From: Chenopodium formosanum | Taxonomy: Eukaryota > Streptophyta > Magnoliopsida > Caryophyllales > Amaranthaceae | Assembly: GCA_024500155.1 (NCBI GenBank) | Contig: CM044860.1 | Coordinates: 6,434,501 to 6,498,500 of the forward strand | DNA: 64,000 nucleotides | Reading direction: 5' to 3' | Shown here: positions 11,098-23,100 of the stretch, piece by piece | Layout of the letters: each line of letters opens with the position of its first letter | Position numbering within the stretch: the first letter of the stretch is position 1 | Translations under genes and position numbers: made by a program | Notes under the pieces: generated by a model | Told to the model about the DNA's origin: nothing | The model's database searches: none | What the model saw: only the letters and a program-made list of their open reading frames with translations

Positions 11098-14000
11098 AGA
11101 TTTTCTGACGATGTTTATACCTGTTCTGGTGCACCTTTGCTAACCCTGTGCATTTTACCAGCTTCATCAATGTAAGTCAGCGCGGTTCTTTTATCAGTTG
11201 GATTAAACGGTAGGAAATGAACCTCTTTGATCCCTTCCCTTGCCTTCTCTCAAAAACATAAAACAACTTAGATCAAAACTCATGTTTCATAAAAGACTAA
11301 TTGGAACTTCACGTGTATTTATATGTCAACCAAACGACCACCTAGTAGCCTACATGTATATAAAATATACCTGCTTAGGGTCAGGCAACATTGATACAAT
11401 AGCACCATCAATAGCATCTTGATTTTCTGTTCTTGACGCTCTAGCAGCCAATAACACTACCATGTCCTTATCCACACCTTTGGCAAATACCTGAAATAAG
11501 CTAATAATGTCACTATTTTGTATACGAGTAGTACTTAATTTGTGACATTAATTAACGAAAGTGTGCAAAACCTCGATCAAATTTTTATCAACAGTTAGTT
11601 TGTTAAGTGTCAGTGTGCCAGTTTTGTCACTACAAAGCACATCCATGCCAGCCATTTCCTCGATTGCTGTCATTCTCTTTGTTATAGCACCCTGCAAATT
11701 TAGACCGTCTTTATCAGTTCACATTTCTTTAAGCCATGGTCCTAGGACTTGTGATAGTACACGTGACTATTAATTCACAAACTAAAATTATAAACCTGTT
11801 GTGCCAAGCGATGTGAGCCAATGGCCATAGTAACAGAGAGAACAGTAGGCATGGCTATAGGAATCCCACCAATAAGCAAGACGAGGAGATTGTCTATGCC
11901 AACGCGGTATGGCCTTTGGTGCAATGCATATATTACTATGATTTCAATCAGCATTCCAACCGCAATTGAGCATATACAGAAGTTCCCAATTGATGTTAAA
12001 ACCTGCAGCCCAAAAACCAAAAATTGCACATTATAAGACTACCAATTATCACATAAAATTTAACAATGCAGCATTAGAATTAAAACGAAAAAAAAAAAAT
12101 ACAGTAACCTTTTGGAAATGGCCAACATGATTAGTGTTTTCTACAAGATGAGCAGCCTTGCCAAAGAAAGTGTTGATGCCGGTTGCGATAACAACGGCCT
12201 CAATCTCACCTTGCTTACATGTTGAGCCTGAGTAAACTTGATTTCCTGGATGTTTAGTCACTGGAAGTGACTCTCCTGTAAGTGCTGACTGTTGCATTTT
12301 CAGGGAGGCCAATGTCAAGAAAAAAAAAAAAAAAAAGTAACAAAATTTCTTATACTTGCTAAAAATTATGCTACCATAAGACAGATTTTGAAAAGATATT
12401 TGTCTTCATGTACATAAATTTTTGTTGATTAAGCAAAAATATTAACCATGTGTAAAGTTCAAGTTATAAAGGTTTTGAATATATATGTACATAGCCTAAT
12501 GGAGCAAAGCTAGCTAGTAATTGATGATCGTCTTGTTTGACAATTGAGTTACATCATTTTCGTCTTTACAGCGGTCATTTGAAAATGAGTACCATATTAT
12601 TTAATAATATATAATATGATTGGTTCATTTTTTCACGTTATAAAATGACAACAATTAGTCTTATAATATCTACAATGTAAATATAAATTTTGAAAATTTT
12701 AATCCAACATAAAATAAATATGTTTTGAGAAATCATAAAATAAGATTAAAAATTACATTTATGAAACTAAAAATTTAATAAAAAAAAATATTGATTATAA
12801 TATTTAATACCATTAATAAAGTAATATAATTAATTACTTGAAAAAAATATGCTAATTATGAACTATATAATCATTAAAACATTGTGGTAGTCATTTTTCA
12901 AACAACTAATGTAAAATTTTCACAAAAGAACTTTGTATTAGCTTACGAAAATTTACTCTTACAAAGAACAATTGTCTTGATTATGGTAAATATTGTCTTG
13001 GTAAAATCTATAATTCGACTATTCATAGAGTTTAGTGGACATGAAAACAACAAATAATCCGTACTAATCATGAGAAGGAATTTTCTTCTTTAATTTTTAT
13101 TTTATCACAGTCTTTCATTTTCAACGATATTGAAAGGATTTGAAAGACTATTATATTGATCCTTTCATAATTAAGACAGTTGCAGAAAATGAAATACAAT
13201 ATACATTATAATTGCATGCTTAACTACATGTATAGCACTTTAGCCGGCTGACTGACTGACTGATCAAGAATAAAATAAGGAATAAAATTAACCAAATAAA
13301 ATAGAGATTTGAGAATATATAATACAATAATTATATAAGAAGATAATTAACCTGGTCAATTTTGAGAGGGTCACCATTAAGAAGACGTGCATCAGCTGGT
13401 ACAATATCTCCAAGTTTGATGCTAATAATATCCCCTGGTACCAATCTTATTGCATCATCTTCATTCCACTCCCCATTTCTCAGGACCTACTTTAATATAT
13501 TTTTTGTAAATTAATTAATATGACGTAACAATAACAATATGACACAATTTTGTTACTTTCTCAACACGTGAAACTTAGCATGTTGCAATATTTATGAAAC
13601 TAAACAAGTATAATACCGATGTACCTTAGCTTTTGGTGCTAGACGAGCCATAAGAGCAGCCGCTGCATTGCCAGCATTGTTTTCTTCTATGTAACTGATT
13701 GTTGAGTTTACCAGCAGCAACACTACTATTCCTATGAAATCTGGATAATCTGGTCCTTTCCCCTGCTTTTTTAATTAAAAAAATAAATAAAAATACACCC
13801 ATTAATTATTTTCAGTTTTATGACATTAAAGTTTTGTACATATGTATATGTAACACTCGTCTTTTGAATTTTAATACTGGTGATAAACAAAAAATATCTT
13901 TTACTAATAATAATAATAAAATAAAAAAAGGAATGCAGAGGAACAATCATTTTTTAGTTTTATTTTTATGACATTAGGTGTGGTAAATTTCATGATAACC

Positions 14001-14670
14001 TATCTTGATTAATTAGTTGGAAGTAAGAAGATAATAAATAAGATTATAGCTCTAATTTTAATTTTGAACAAAATTAAATTAATTTATCGAAATTTATAAC
14101 ATATGGAGTATGAACTATGAAGTACTTGTTATATAAATCATACATGAAAAAGAAGTCTAGTGTTAAACAAGGCTTTGAACTTTTTTTAACATAAAACCCT
14201 TAAATCAACTTAAACTTTTGGTTAAATTAGGTACGTCTGACATAAAATTATCGTAATGAGAAAGAGAAGAGGGAGAGAGAGTGAAGGTAGTAATTACCCC
14301 TCCATGAGCAAGAGCAATAGCCATGAGAGCAGCAATTTCCATGACCCATGATAGAGGATTCCACATAAATCCCAAGAATTTCAGTATCTTGCTCTCCTGT
14401 CAACCAACCAAAGGTACCATGCAAATTAATAGATACTAATTACTCCCTTTATTTCAAAATAATAAGACATGTTTTATGTAGGATTCATCTATTACAACTT
14501 GTGTTAAATTGTACCAGTAGGCTGGAATTAAAATATCTACCAGCACTACCATACCTCAGCGGATACATAAAGGGTTAAAAAAAAAAAGGAAAAGTTTGTA
14601 ATTTTACTATTTATTATATTGGGACAACATAAGATAGAAGCGTGACTTACTCTTAATGAGTATACTAAAC

Positions 14671-14671
<1 letters not shown>

Positions 14672-14710
<39 letters not shown>
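14672..14710. repeat. Poly(A) run of 39, next to frameshifted exon
   Basis: A pure A homopolymer ending 12 bp from H+-ATPase exon 2. On the coding strand it is a T-run just inside the intron downstream of the exon 2 donor. It may be the remnant of an A-tailed retroposon or simple slippage. Confidence 0.9.
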
Positions 14711-14712
<2 letters not shown>

Positions 14713-15062
14713 ACCACTTTACCTTTTTCTCCTCAAGTTTGTTGTATCCGTATTTTGCAATTCTTTGCTCAACGCCTCAACGTCATCAGAGCTTAACCCA
14801 TTTCTGGTACATTGTAGACTCTCAAATACTTCTTCAATTGGTACATTTTCCTGCACACACATGACACATACAAATTAAAGAAAAAATAATTAACATTTCA
14901 AAAATCATATGAAAATTTGCAATTTTTAATTAAATATAAACTACGACTAATTAATTAATTACCAGATCAACATCTTCTGCAGCTTCACGAGTTTCCTCTA
15001 ACTTGGAAGCCATGGTTAAGCCCTCCAAAATCTCTCCTTCTACAAAATTTTTGGACGAAAAT

Positions 15063-15495
15063 CTGCCAAACGAACAATGTTATAGCAATTTCTTCATAAT
15101 TAGACGTTCTAAAAAAATTATATATAGATAAACGGAACCATTTTTTAAAATCTTATTTACATGTTCGAGCCCAATCCATGGCTTGGACCAATTTATTTCA
15201 TATCGAATATACATGTTATGGTTCCTTTATTTTTCAAACATTGAATAAATGCACGATTATTTGATCAGTTCTTCTCTATACAACATGAGTAGAGATTAAA
15301 AAAATAATAATAATAAATAAAACTTACATGTAACCGAAAAAAACTTTATAATAAGTGATAAATGCAATAAAATGGTGCATTTAACACTTGCATTAATTTA
15401 CAGTCTAGTATTTCTTTTTCTATACCAAATTAAACTACAGAGTATATATATGAAAAAAAAAAAAAAGAAAGAAAAAAAAAAAGCCAATATAATAC
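15063..15495 (-). other. Possible 5' UTR intron of the H+-ATPase gene
   Basis: On the minus strand a donor-like CAG/GTATTA occurs at about 15496/15495 and an acceptor-like GCAG at about 15063. They would remove roughly 430 bp upstream of the start codon at 15013. Leader introns are common in plant H+-ATPase genes (family knowledge); here the intron is inferred only from splice-site-like sequence. Confidence 0.35.
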
Positions 15496-16059
15496 CTGAA
15501 TCAATGCTGTGAAGATTAGTTACTCAACAAAAACATGAAGCTAACACTAAAAAATGAATCAAATAATGGGAGATGAATAAATTAATTTTCCTATTCAAAA
15601 CTTGATTGATAATTTGAATTAAGTTACGTTGCTAGATATTTATATGATCCATAAATTTGAAAGTTTCATGAACGAATCTTAATTGTTTTTTTTTAAAAAA
15701 AAAAGAACGAATCTTAATTAATATAGAATTGGGCAGCTCTAATTAATTTAAGGTTCAATTTATCATATCAAGAAGTACTCCGTCGCATATTAGCCGGCCC
15801 ACTATCAACGCATGCGGGGAGTTCTTCAACTTACCAAAAACCCACGTCAAGTGAAATTCATTTTTTTAAAAAAAAAAAAATTGAATAAATTAGTATACTA
15901 AGTATATCCGTTGTAAAAAAAAAAAAAAAAAAAAGAAAAAGAAAAGTGGAGTACAAAATCTAAATATTCCGTACATGGTAAATGAAATTTGTTTGTTTTC
16001 TTGATTGTCCAAAAAAAAAAAAAAAAAAAAAAAAAAAAACAGGTAAATGAAAATTTATA

Positions 16060-16730
16060 GGGGTTGTTAAATATCGCCCTCGAATATCTAACTAACGTCC
16101 GCAAAATAAAATAAAATTACGTATTTATCCTTATAATAACGATTATAAAAATAATTTATTTTACCTCAATTTCACACTTTTACTGTACACTAAACTTTTC
16201 ACCGTTCTCTCTAGTGGTCAACGGCCACTGACGCTCATTGAACAACCACCCCAACCACCGTGGTTTCAACAGTACATCAAACAAATTTTTTAAATTTTGC
16301 AAAATCAAATTCGTTAGATCTTATGGACAACGACGAAATACTAGAAACACGACGCTCGCCAAAGGCTTGTCGAACAGTACGGAATCGATACGTCGCGATA
16401 ATTTTTTTAAAAAAAATTCGAAACCCAAGAAACGCCTAGAATTTTCGAATACCCTAGGCTGAAACGTCCTTACTCGTCATTACCACGGCTGTGTAGATCG
16501 TGAAATCGGAGGTAGGGAGTTGGTGGTTAAAAGAGGAGGAGGAGGTGGTGGTGGTGGTGGTGGTGGTGGTGGCAATGGTGGTTAGTATGAAGAGGTGGTA
16601 GTGGTGGGTAGTATGAAGAGGGGGGTAAATTGAGGGGGTAATTTTTTTTATTAAAAAAGGATAAATTTGTAATTTTAGTTTATTTTGTGGGCGTTAGTTA
16701 GATATTCGAGGGCGACATTTAGCTTTTCAC
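16060..16730. mobile_element. Non-autonomous TIR element, Mutator-like
   Basis: The left end (about 16068-16135) and right end (about 16650-16722) are inverted copies over about 70 bp, including the shared segment TCGAATATCTAACTAACG. The element is flanked by AAATTTAT at 16051-16058 and 16731-16738. The duplication could be 9 bp with one mismatch, as expected for Mutator-like elements, which also have long TIRs. The interior is unlike the surroundings: GC-richer, with a (GGT)n stretch at 16545-16571. A 74-codon open frame at 16238-16462 has no recognised product. The interior may be a captured gene fragment. Confidence 0.75.
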
Positions 16731-16989
16731 AAATTTATTTGTTAAACAAAAAGTATTGCTATGTTTTTGTACATACTTATGCTATTTTATTGGAAGATTT
16801 GGGTAGAGATTTGGGTAGCGTTACGAGACTAGACTTAGGGTAATCCCGGATTCTTCTTAGCTCTAGTGATAGTTTAAGTTTTGTTGTGGTTTTCTTTTCT
16901 AGTTTTAGCTTTGTACGGAGCACTTTTTTCTAGGACTTGCCCCTCGTGATCAACAAAAAAAAAAAGTATTACTAAGCATTAATACAAAG

Positions 16990-17305
16990 GGGGTGTTTGG
17001 CAATTGGCTTTTTAGTTTGATCAAACAGCCAAAGAATATGTTTGGTAGTTGGCTTTTTTGTTGGCTTTTAAGCTAGCTTTTCCGCAAAAACTAATAAGAG
17101 TAGCTTTTTCTATTGGCTTTTGGTTTGTTGGCCCACTTTATCACTAATAAACAGCTAACAACCATTAATAATTTTACCAAACACTTTTGTAAACAGCCGG
17201 CTTAAACAATAACTTAAAAAGCCAACCCATACAGCTAATACTTCCAGTTAGTCAAACAAGCCAAGCAAACAAGCCAACAGCCAACTGTTGATTGCCAAAC
17301 AACCC
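16990..17305. mobile_element. MITE with TGTTTGGCAA ends, probably hAT-type
   Basis: The left end GGGTGTTTGGCAATTGGCT is mirrored by the right end; the reverse complement of the right end reads GGGTTGTTTGGCAATC. The interior is full of GGCTTTT/AAAGCC/CAGCCAA runs in both orientations, so the element can fold extensively. No convincing target duplication was seen. The ends resemble those of the element at 38396-38782. Confidence 0.55.
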
Positions 17306-17340
17306 AAAAGTCCTATAGTACAAGAAACAAATACCATGAG

Positions 17341-17343
<3 letters not shown>

Positions 17344-17408
<65 letters not shown>
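17344..17408. repeat. (TA)n microsatellite
   Basis: About 65 bp of uninterrupted TA, followed directly by AAAGAACCCCTCC. Long (TA)n tracts also flank the MITE near 62560. Confidence 0.95.
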
Positions 17409-17411
<3 letters not shown>

Positions 17412-18263
17412 AACCCCTCCTTATATGAGAACTAGTTTATATAAGAACCAATCTAATTCGTAGGATTAAAATGAAATAGATGGTTAAGATCAATGGAGAG
17501 TTAGTAATGGCGTTGTTGTAAATATCACAACATTTCACCCACATACATAACCGACTTTTTAATTTTCTCTCTCCTTAAACCTAGTCCAAACTTCTCTCCA
17601 CTTTCATAACTCACCATATTCTCTCTCCTCCAAACAACAAATTGCTCAAAATTGAACTAGAAACCAACAATTGTCTTCAAATTTTTGCATAATTTCATGA
17701 ATTTTCTCATAAAACTTGCGCAAAACAAGTTAGATCGAATAATTTTAGTAGAAATTTTGCAAAGATGAAACCCTATATTTCGCTAAAGTTGATTCAAAGT
17801 GAAATACGAGTGAAAATTAGTGAAGAACAACATAATCCTCTAATATAAGTTCCGGGATGCAAAGGTAAGTTATAACCTATTAATTTCAACGAATTTTAGG
17901 TTTTTTTTGCTTATTTTAGGGTATTTTGGAATTGATGTTAATTGATTTGATTATAATGAAATTAATAGATTAATTTCAACGTTTTGAATGTTGAAATGCA
18001 ACAATTAACTTGTTTTGAATGTTAAAATGTTGATTATTAACTACTAAAATATCCTATGAAGCAATGAGAACCTGATACGTAGTACTTGACTTTTGAGCAT
18101 TTCAATATATAAGTATGCATATATGTATGAATTAGGTGTCTTATATGTTCTAGTTTTCCAATTCCTTTAGGTTCTTTGTAGCAATGCTTTAGAGAAAGTG
18201 TTATTATAATGGATTTGAGATTTTTGAATTTTTAACTCCATGAGCATGTTAAAGAAGGTAAAA

Positions 18264-18266
<3 letters not shown>

Positions 18267-18302
<36 letters not shown>
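18267..18302. repeat. Poly(A) run of about 36
   Basis: A pure A homopolymer directly to the left of the TTTAGAACATAGG minisatellite array. Confidence 0.9.
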
Positions 18303-18306
<4 letters not shown>

Positions 18307-19290
18307 AGTAGTTTGATACCTCTGAATTAACATGTTAAATAAGGTAAAAAAAATAGAAAAAAATTTAGAACATAGAAAAAAATTTAGAACATAGACAAAT
18401 TAAAATTTAAAACATAGGCTTAAAAACTTTAGAACATAGGAATAGAAATTTTGAGCATACAAAAAAATTTAGAAAATAGGCAAAATAAATTTAGAATATA
18501 GGCTTTAAAACTTTAGGTCATAGGAATAAAAATTTAGAACATAGGAAATAATTTAGAACATAGACTTAAAAAATTTAGAATATGGGCTTAAAAACTTTAG
18601 AACATATAAGAATAAAAATTTAGAACATAGGGAAAAAAAATTTGAACACATGCAAAAAAAAATTAGAACATAGATAGAAAACATTATATAGAACAAGGAA
18701 GAAAAATTAGAACATAGGATAAGTTTTAGAACATAGCCATAAAAAAATTTAGAACATAAGAAAAGTTTTAAAATATTGGCAGATTAAGTTTTGAACATAG
18801 GAAAAATTTTAGAATATATGTAGAAAAAAGTTTAAAACATAAGTTATAAAATCTAGGAAGAAATAAGTTAGAACATAGACAGAAAATTTTAGAACATAGG
18901 TAAAAAAAATTAGAACATAGACAAAAAAAGATTTAGAACATAGGAACAAAAAGTAGCATAGACAGAAAAATTTAGAATATTGGGGAAAAAAATAAGACCA
19001 TAGAAAATAAGTTTAGAACATTGACTAAAAGTTTAGAACATAGGCAAAAAAATATTTAGAACATAGGCAAAAAAATTTAGAACGTACGGTGAAAAAATTT
19101 AGAACATAGATAGAAAAGATTTAGAACACATGGAAAAAAATTTAGAACATAGATAGAAAAAATTTAGAACATAGGAAATAAATTTAGAACATAGAGAAAA
19201 AATTTGAACATAGGAAATATATTTAGAACATAGACAATAATATGTAGAACATGAAAATAATTTAGAAAATACATATATTTAGAGCTTAGA
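18300..19290. repeat. Degenerate ~20-bp minisatellite, about 45-50 units
   Basis: The array repeats a core of the form AAATTTAGAACATAGGCAAA with unit length varying from about 17 to 25 bp. The core TTTAGAACATAG recurs throughout while the A-rich linker varies. A higher-order pattern is visible between 18400 and 18610, where GGCTTAAAAACTTTAGAACATA and close variants alternate with AATAAAAATTTAGAACATA. It is essentially devoid of coding potential. It lies between the H+-ATPase and WRKY genes. Confidence 0.9.
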
Positions 19291-20137
19291 TTGAAAATTT
19301 TAGGGCTGAGCCTGGTATCAAGTATACGTTACGGCAGCCTCCTTACTGAAATGCTAAAAAAAGTCTTGTTGCAATACAGCAAGTTTCAATAGTCCAAGAT
19401 AACTTCATTTCAATGTACTCTAGTAAATTTGTTGCAAATCTCAACGAACAAAAATTAGTAATCAATTTAGTGTCGATATTAAAGAATTGTTTAAAGAGAA
19501 AATAAATGGACAAACAATAACCACTTAATAGTTAGTGCGCATCGTCGGAATCACACGTACTTTCATTCATGATACTTGTATACATATATTGATACTGTTG
19601 AAACTAAGACTTAAAGTGAAATAATATTAATGGAGGAAAACAAAAACTGATTTTATTAACTCAATGCTACACTACGAGAATACAGAGATGCTTGAATATA
19701 AATAGCATATGGAATAACAACCTAAAGCTAATAATTAGGAGCATGATCTTATCTAACTAACCCACTATGCATGACTCCACTAACAGTAGCAATGACTACT
19801 CCCACGTAATTAGCCACTAACCATTTACTTCTAAAGACTCTAACTTATCAATAACATTTAACAAATTCACCTAAAAAATAGCTAGTTACTTTGAATCAAT
19901 CCAACAGATACCTCAATATCACCATTACTATATGTTATCAAAATTGTACTACACACCTAAAGACTAAAGAAAATCAAATACTATCTTATACATATGCATG
20001 CTCTCTACTTTTTGCTTTACAAATAATACGTACGTACTACTAAATATTTGGCATCATATTATTGTATAATATGATTATGGACATGATAGAATAAGCTAAG
20101 AATAATACCAATAACATAGGAGTATTATTGCAATTAA
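19291..20137. other. Intergenic, downstream of the WRKY gene
   Basis: AT-rich sequence without a supported gene. The part nearest 20137 should be the WRKY 3' UTR (that gene is on the minus strand). Confidence 0.5.
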
Positions 20138-23100
20138 CTAAAAAGAAGAGAAGCATTGATCGTGATCGGAAGAGTTGGAGTCGTCACAAGGAGAGTGATT
20201 ATGTCTGCCTTCGTAAGTTGTTATTACCATTCGACAATCTTCGGATAGCCTTTCCACTCTTTTCTTCACTCTACAATTGCTATGTGTGCATCGATAATAA
20301 CTCCTGTAATTTCGAATTATTGTAATTAGTAATACGTGATAATAATTAACTAGATCGAGTTGATTACAACAACAATCATGTATTGTGGATGTCATTCACA
20401 CATACATAGTGATTTTATTCACCAATTGTGCTTCCATGCCTTTCCTGGTCGGACCAAACCAACCGGTGATTGGTTTAGGAAGACATATCTATTACCTATA
20501 CTATAATACCATGATCATAACTTAAGGGAGGTCAATTATGGCCTTATAAGGTCACCTATCCTAATTACAGCCTATCAAAACAATATTCAATTCGAAATCA
20601 ATGGAAAATCTAACCAAAAATCAAGCGTATTAAATTTTCTTCAATTGGTATGTAACATGACAGTCATACATCTGAGTGTACCAGTTTCTCTAAATAAAGC
20701 ATACAGTATAATTTTGACAGCTAGTCAACTACGTCGTACTTAGTTTGCCTTTAAGAGCATTATGTTCATAGGAATTAATTAAGCTTTAACTAAATCAGAC
20801 TACATCAATACTAGATTTATAGATCTAATTAAGATAATTACCTCACTAAAAGCATTGTCTAGATCTAAAACCTTCTCCACAACTACCTAATCATCAATCG
20901 ATCTATTATGATGGGAAAACCTACCTTGGCTTAGACGACGAATACTAGCTATATAATACGAAGTATGACATATTTATTCTACTCTATATGTACCGTGTAG
21001 GCGAGTATATCTTCATTTTACAATTACCGTACCATTAACATTAATATATATGCTCAAGATCCTTAATTAGGTTTGAACGTTTGATCACTGTATGTCTCTT
21101 ATTATATCCCGCTTCTTTATTTTGCCACATAATTAATTAGTAAACGCGTGTATTACCTTGAAATATTTCCAAAGACCACTACCACGTAATTGTATGCAAT
21201 ATAAGTTACGAAGTATATAACTACATAATGTGGCAAGATGAAAAAGACATATAGTAGATCAGATGAGTAGGGATGGCAATGGGGCGGGTTGGATGCGGAT
21301 GATAGTATCTCCATGCTCATATCCGCCTAAAAATCTTAGACCCATCCCCGCCCCACCACCCATGGCTAGTACAATATCCACAACTATACTCGCCCCGCTG
21401 GGTAGAAGATAACATCCATTTCCGTCCCACCACCCACTTGGCCTGGATATCCACACTCACCTCATGCGCGCCCCAAAACCATCCCAAACCCACTGCCATG
21501 ATGTTGTATTATATCACATTAATGACAATTACATCAAATTATGTTAAAAAATTTGGGGCTCTTACAATTTGCGCGGATTGGTCCTTAAGGGGTATCAAGT
21601 TTCATAAATTCTAAACTCTTCTTAAGGAAATATAGGCGGGTATAAGGCGGGTACAGAGCGGGGCGAGTCTAACCTAAAATCCATACCCGCCCCATCACCC
21701 ATGGCAGGTACACATTTTATACCCATCCCTGTCCCATCACCCGCCAAACCGATGGGGCGGGTCTTCCATTTAAACCGACCCACTATTGTCATCCCTACAG
21801 ATGAGACACAAATTGAGATATGTTAATAAGTTGTTAACGGATGGACCAACATCCCCAAAGACACTATTATTAAATACATGTGTAACAGTGTTAAGAGTAT
21901 CCTTTAGAACGTACGAAACCCATGATTAACTGAAACTTTGTAAGAAGAAATCAGAGTAATGCACTTGTTGATTGAAATCAGAGTAAGATATATTCTAAAA
22001 TCAACAATACTACAAGTACAAAAAGACGACCTATATATGGTTGTTAGTTGCACGCCCTCTAATATGATTCTATAGTCAGTGTAATACTACTTGAGTATTT
22101 CTACCAGTACTCCTGACCATATGGCCTTCATTCAGTCGTCACACCTCGTGAATCAATTTGATTCTTTACAAAGTTATGAACTCAACAGGCTACATATCGT
22201 GCAACTCTCTTTTTGGCCGATTAATAATATAATTTTATTGGTTGACTATATTGTTTAAAAAAAATATAAATTGATGCCCAATTTCACACAACAGAACTAT
22301 ATTATAAGGATTATAATCATGACTTTTGCATTAAATATGACTTTTGCACTGAATAACCAAAATTAGGGATTTTTCTGAAGACACTTGAACCGATCAGAAA
22401 TACAGTGTACTAATAATAAATAAATAATGTGTTTATAATTTGAGTGACGAAATAAAGTATGTGGCATGAAATAACTTGGGATGAAGCAATTCAAGCAAAT
22501 AAAATATTCATCAATAATCAATAACTTAATACTAAAAGCGAAACCACTGATGACACATGTTATCCACTAGTTGAAAATTTTCCCTCCACTTTTTTTTTTT
22601 TTTTTTGGTTGTCTATCGTTTATATGAAAAGTATTAATAGCCTATAATATTCACCTTCTACAATTGTATTTTTTCTATACACACTCAAATGAATTATTTT
22701 TTTACTTATTTATTTTTCCTTAGGTAATTTGGTTATAAAAATGAACAAATAAGTAGTATAATACTATAAATTTTTTTAAAGTATATAATTGTTAGATTTT
22801 GTGTTAATGTTATACTTTACTATACAAGTATAATTTAGTATTTTTTTCCCCTTTCACAAAAAAAAAAAAGTATAATTTAATAAAAACCGTGCATTGCACG
22901 GGACTTTAGCTAGTATAGTTATATAGTGAAGTAATATAGACCTGCTAGTCGCATAATTAGTTAAGATCACAATATTAAGCAACTAATAAGTCATCTTGCC
23001 TACATTAAAAGCTACCTAATTAGTTATACTAATGATGCTTCTGTTGATTTTACAGCTATTGATCTTATCTAAGTCCATCAGCAGGTAATAACCAACACTT

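Larger units (their letters stand above)
5158..15013 (-). pseudogene. Plasma-membrane P-type H+-ATPase (P3A), 21 exons, frameshifted in exon 2
   Basis: This would pump protons out of the cell using ATP. Exons in transcript order: 14963-15013, 14723-14850, 14298-14396, 13625-13762, 13352-13486, 12109-12288, 11796-12002, 11572-11691, 11371-11490, 11121-11243, 10921-11025, 10594-10738, 10333-10497, 10006-10244, 9864-9896, 9629-9710, 9371-9531, 6026-6238, 5679-5861, 5380-5564, 5158-5194. All junctions are GT-AG and in phase except exon 2, which is 128 bp instead of 120 because CTCAACG is tandemly duplicated with one extra C. The normal junction then reaches a stop early in exon 3. Otherwise the family motifs are intact: TGES (exon 6), the TM4 segment GGIPIAMP (exon 7), phosphorylation site DKTGTLT (exon 8), KGAPEQ (exon 10), DPPR (exon 12), GDGVNDAP (exon 14), ILNDGTIM (exons 16-17). 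The C terminus ends RLRELQSNSSSN and lacks the usual YTV tail. Without the duplication the product would be about 946 aa. A cryptic exon-3 acceptor could restore frame, so it may still be expressed. Confidence 0.88.

Noticed and set aside
12289..12320. Upstream extension of the exon 6 reading frame to an ATG
   Set aside because: The normal acceptor before TCAGCACTT joins exon 5 in phase; the extension is intron sequence.
17409..19330. A single transposon spanning from AAAGAACCCCTCC to beyond the minisatellite
   Set aside because: No inverse of the left end and no target duplication were found on the right side.
21317..21499. 60-65 codon minus-strand frames
   Set aside because: They lie inside the hAT MITE and simply reflect its GC-rich foldback sequence.
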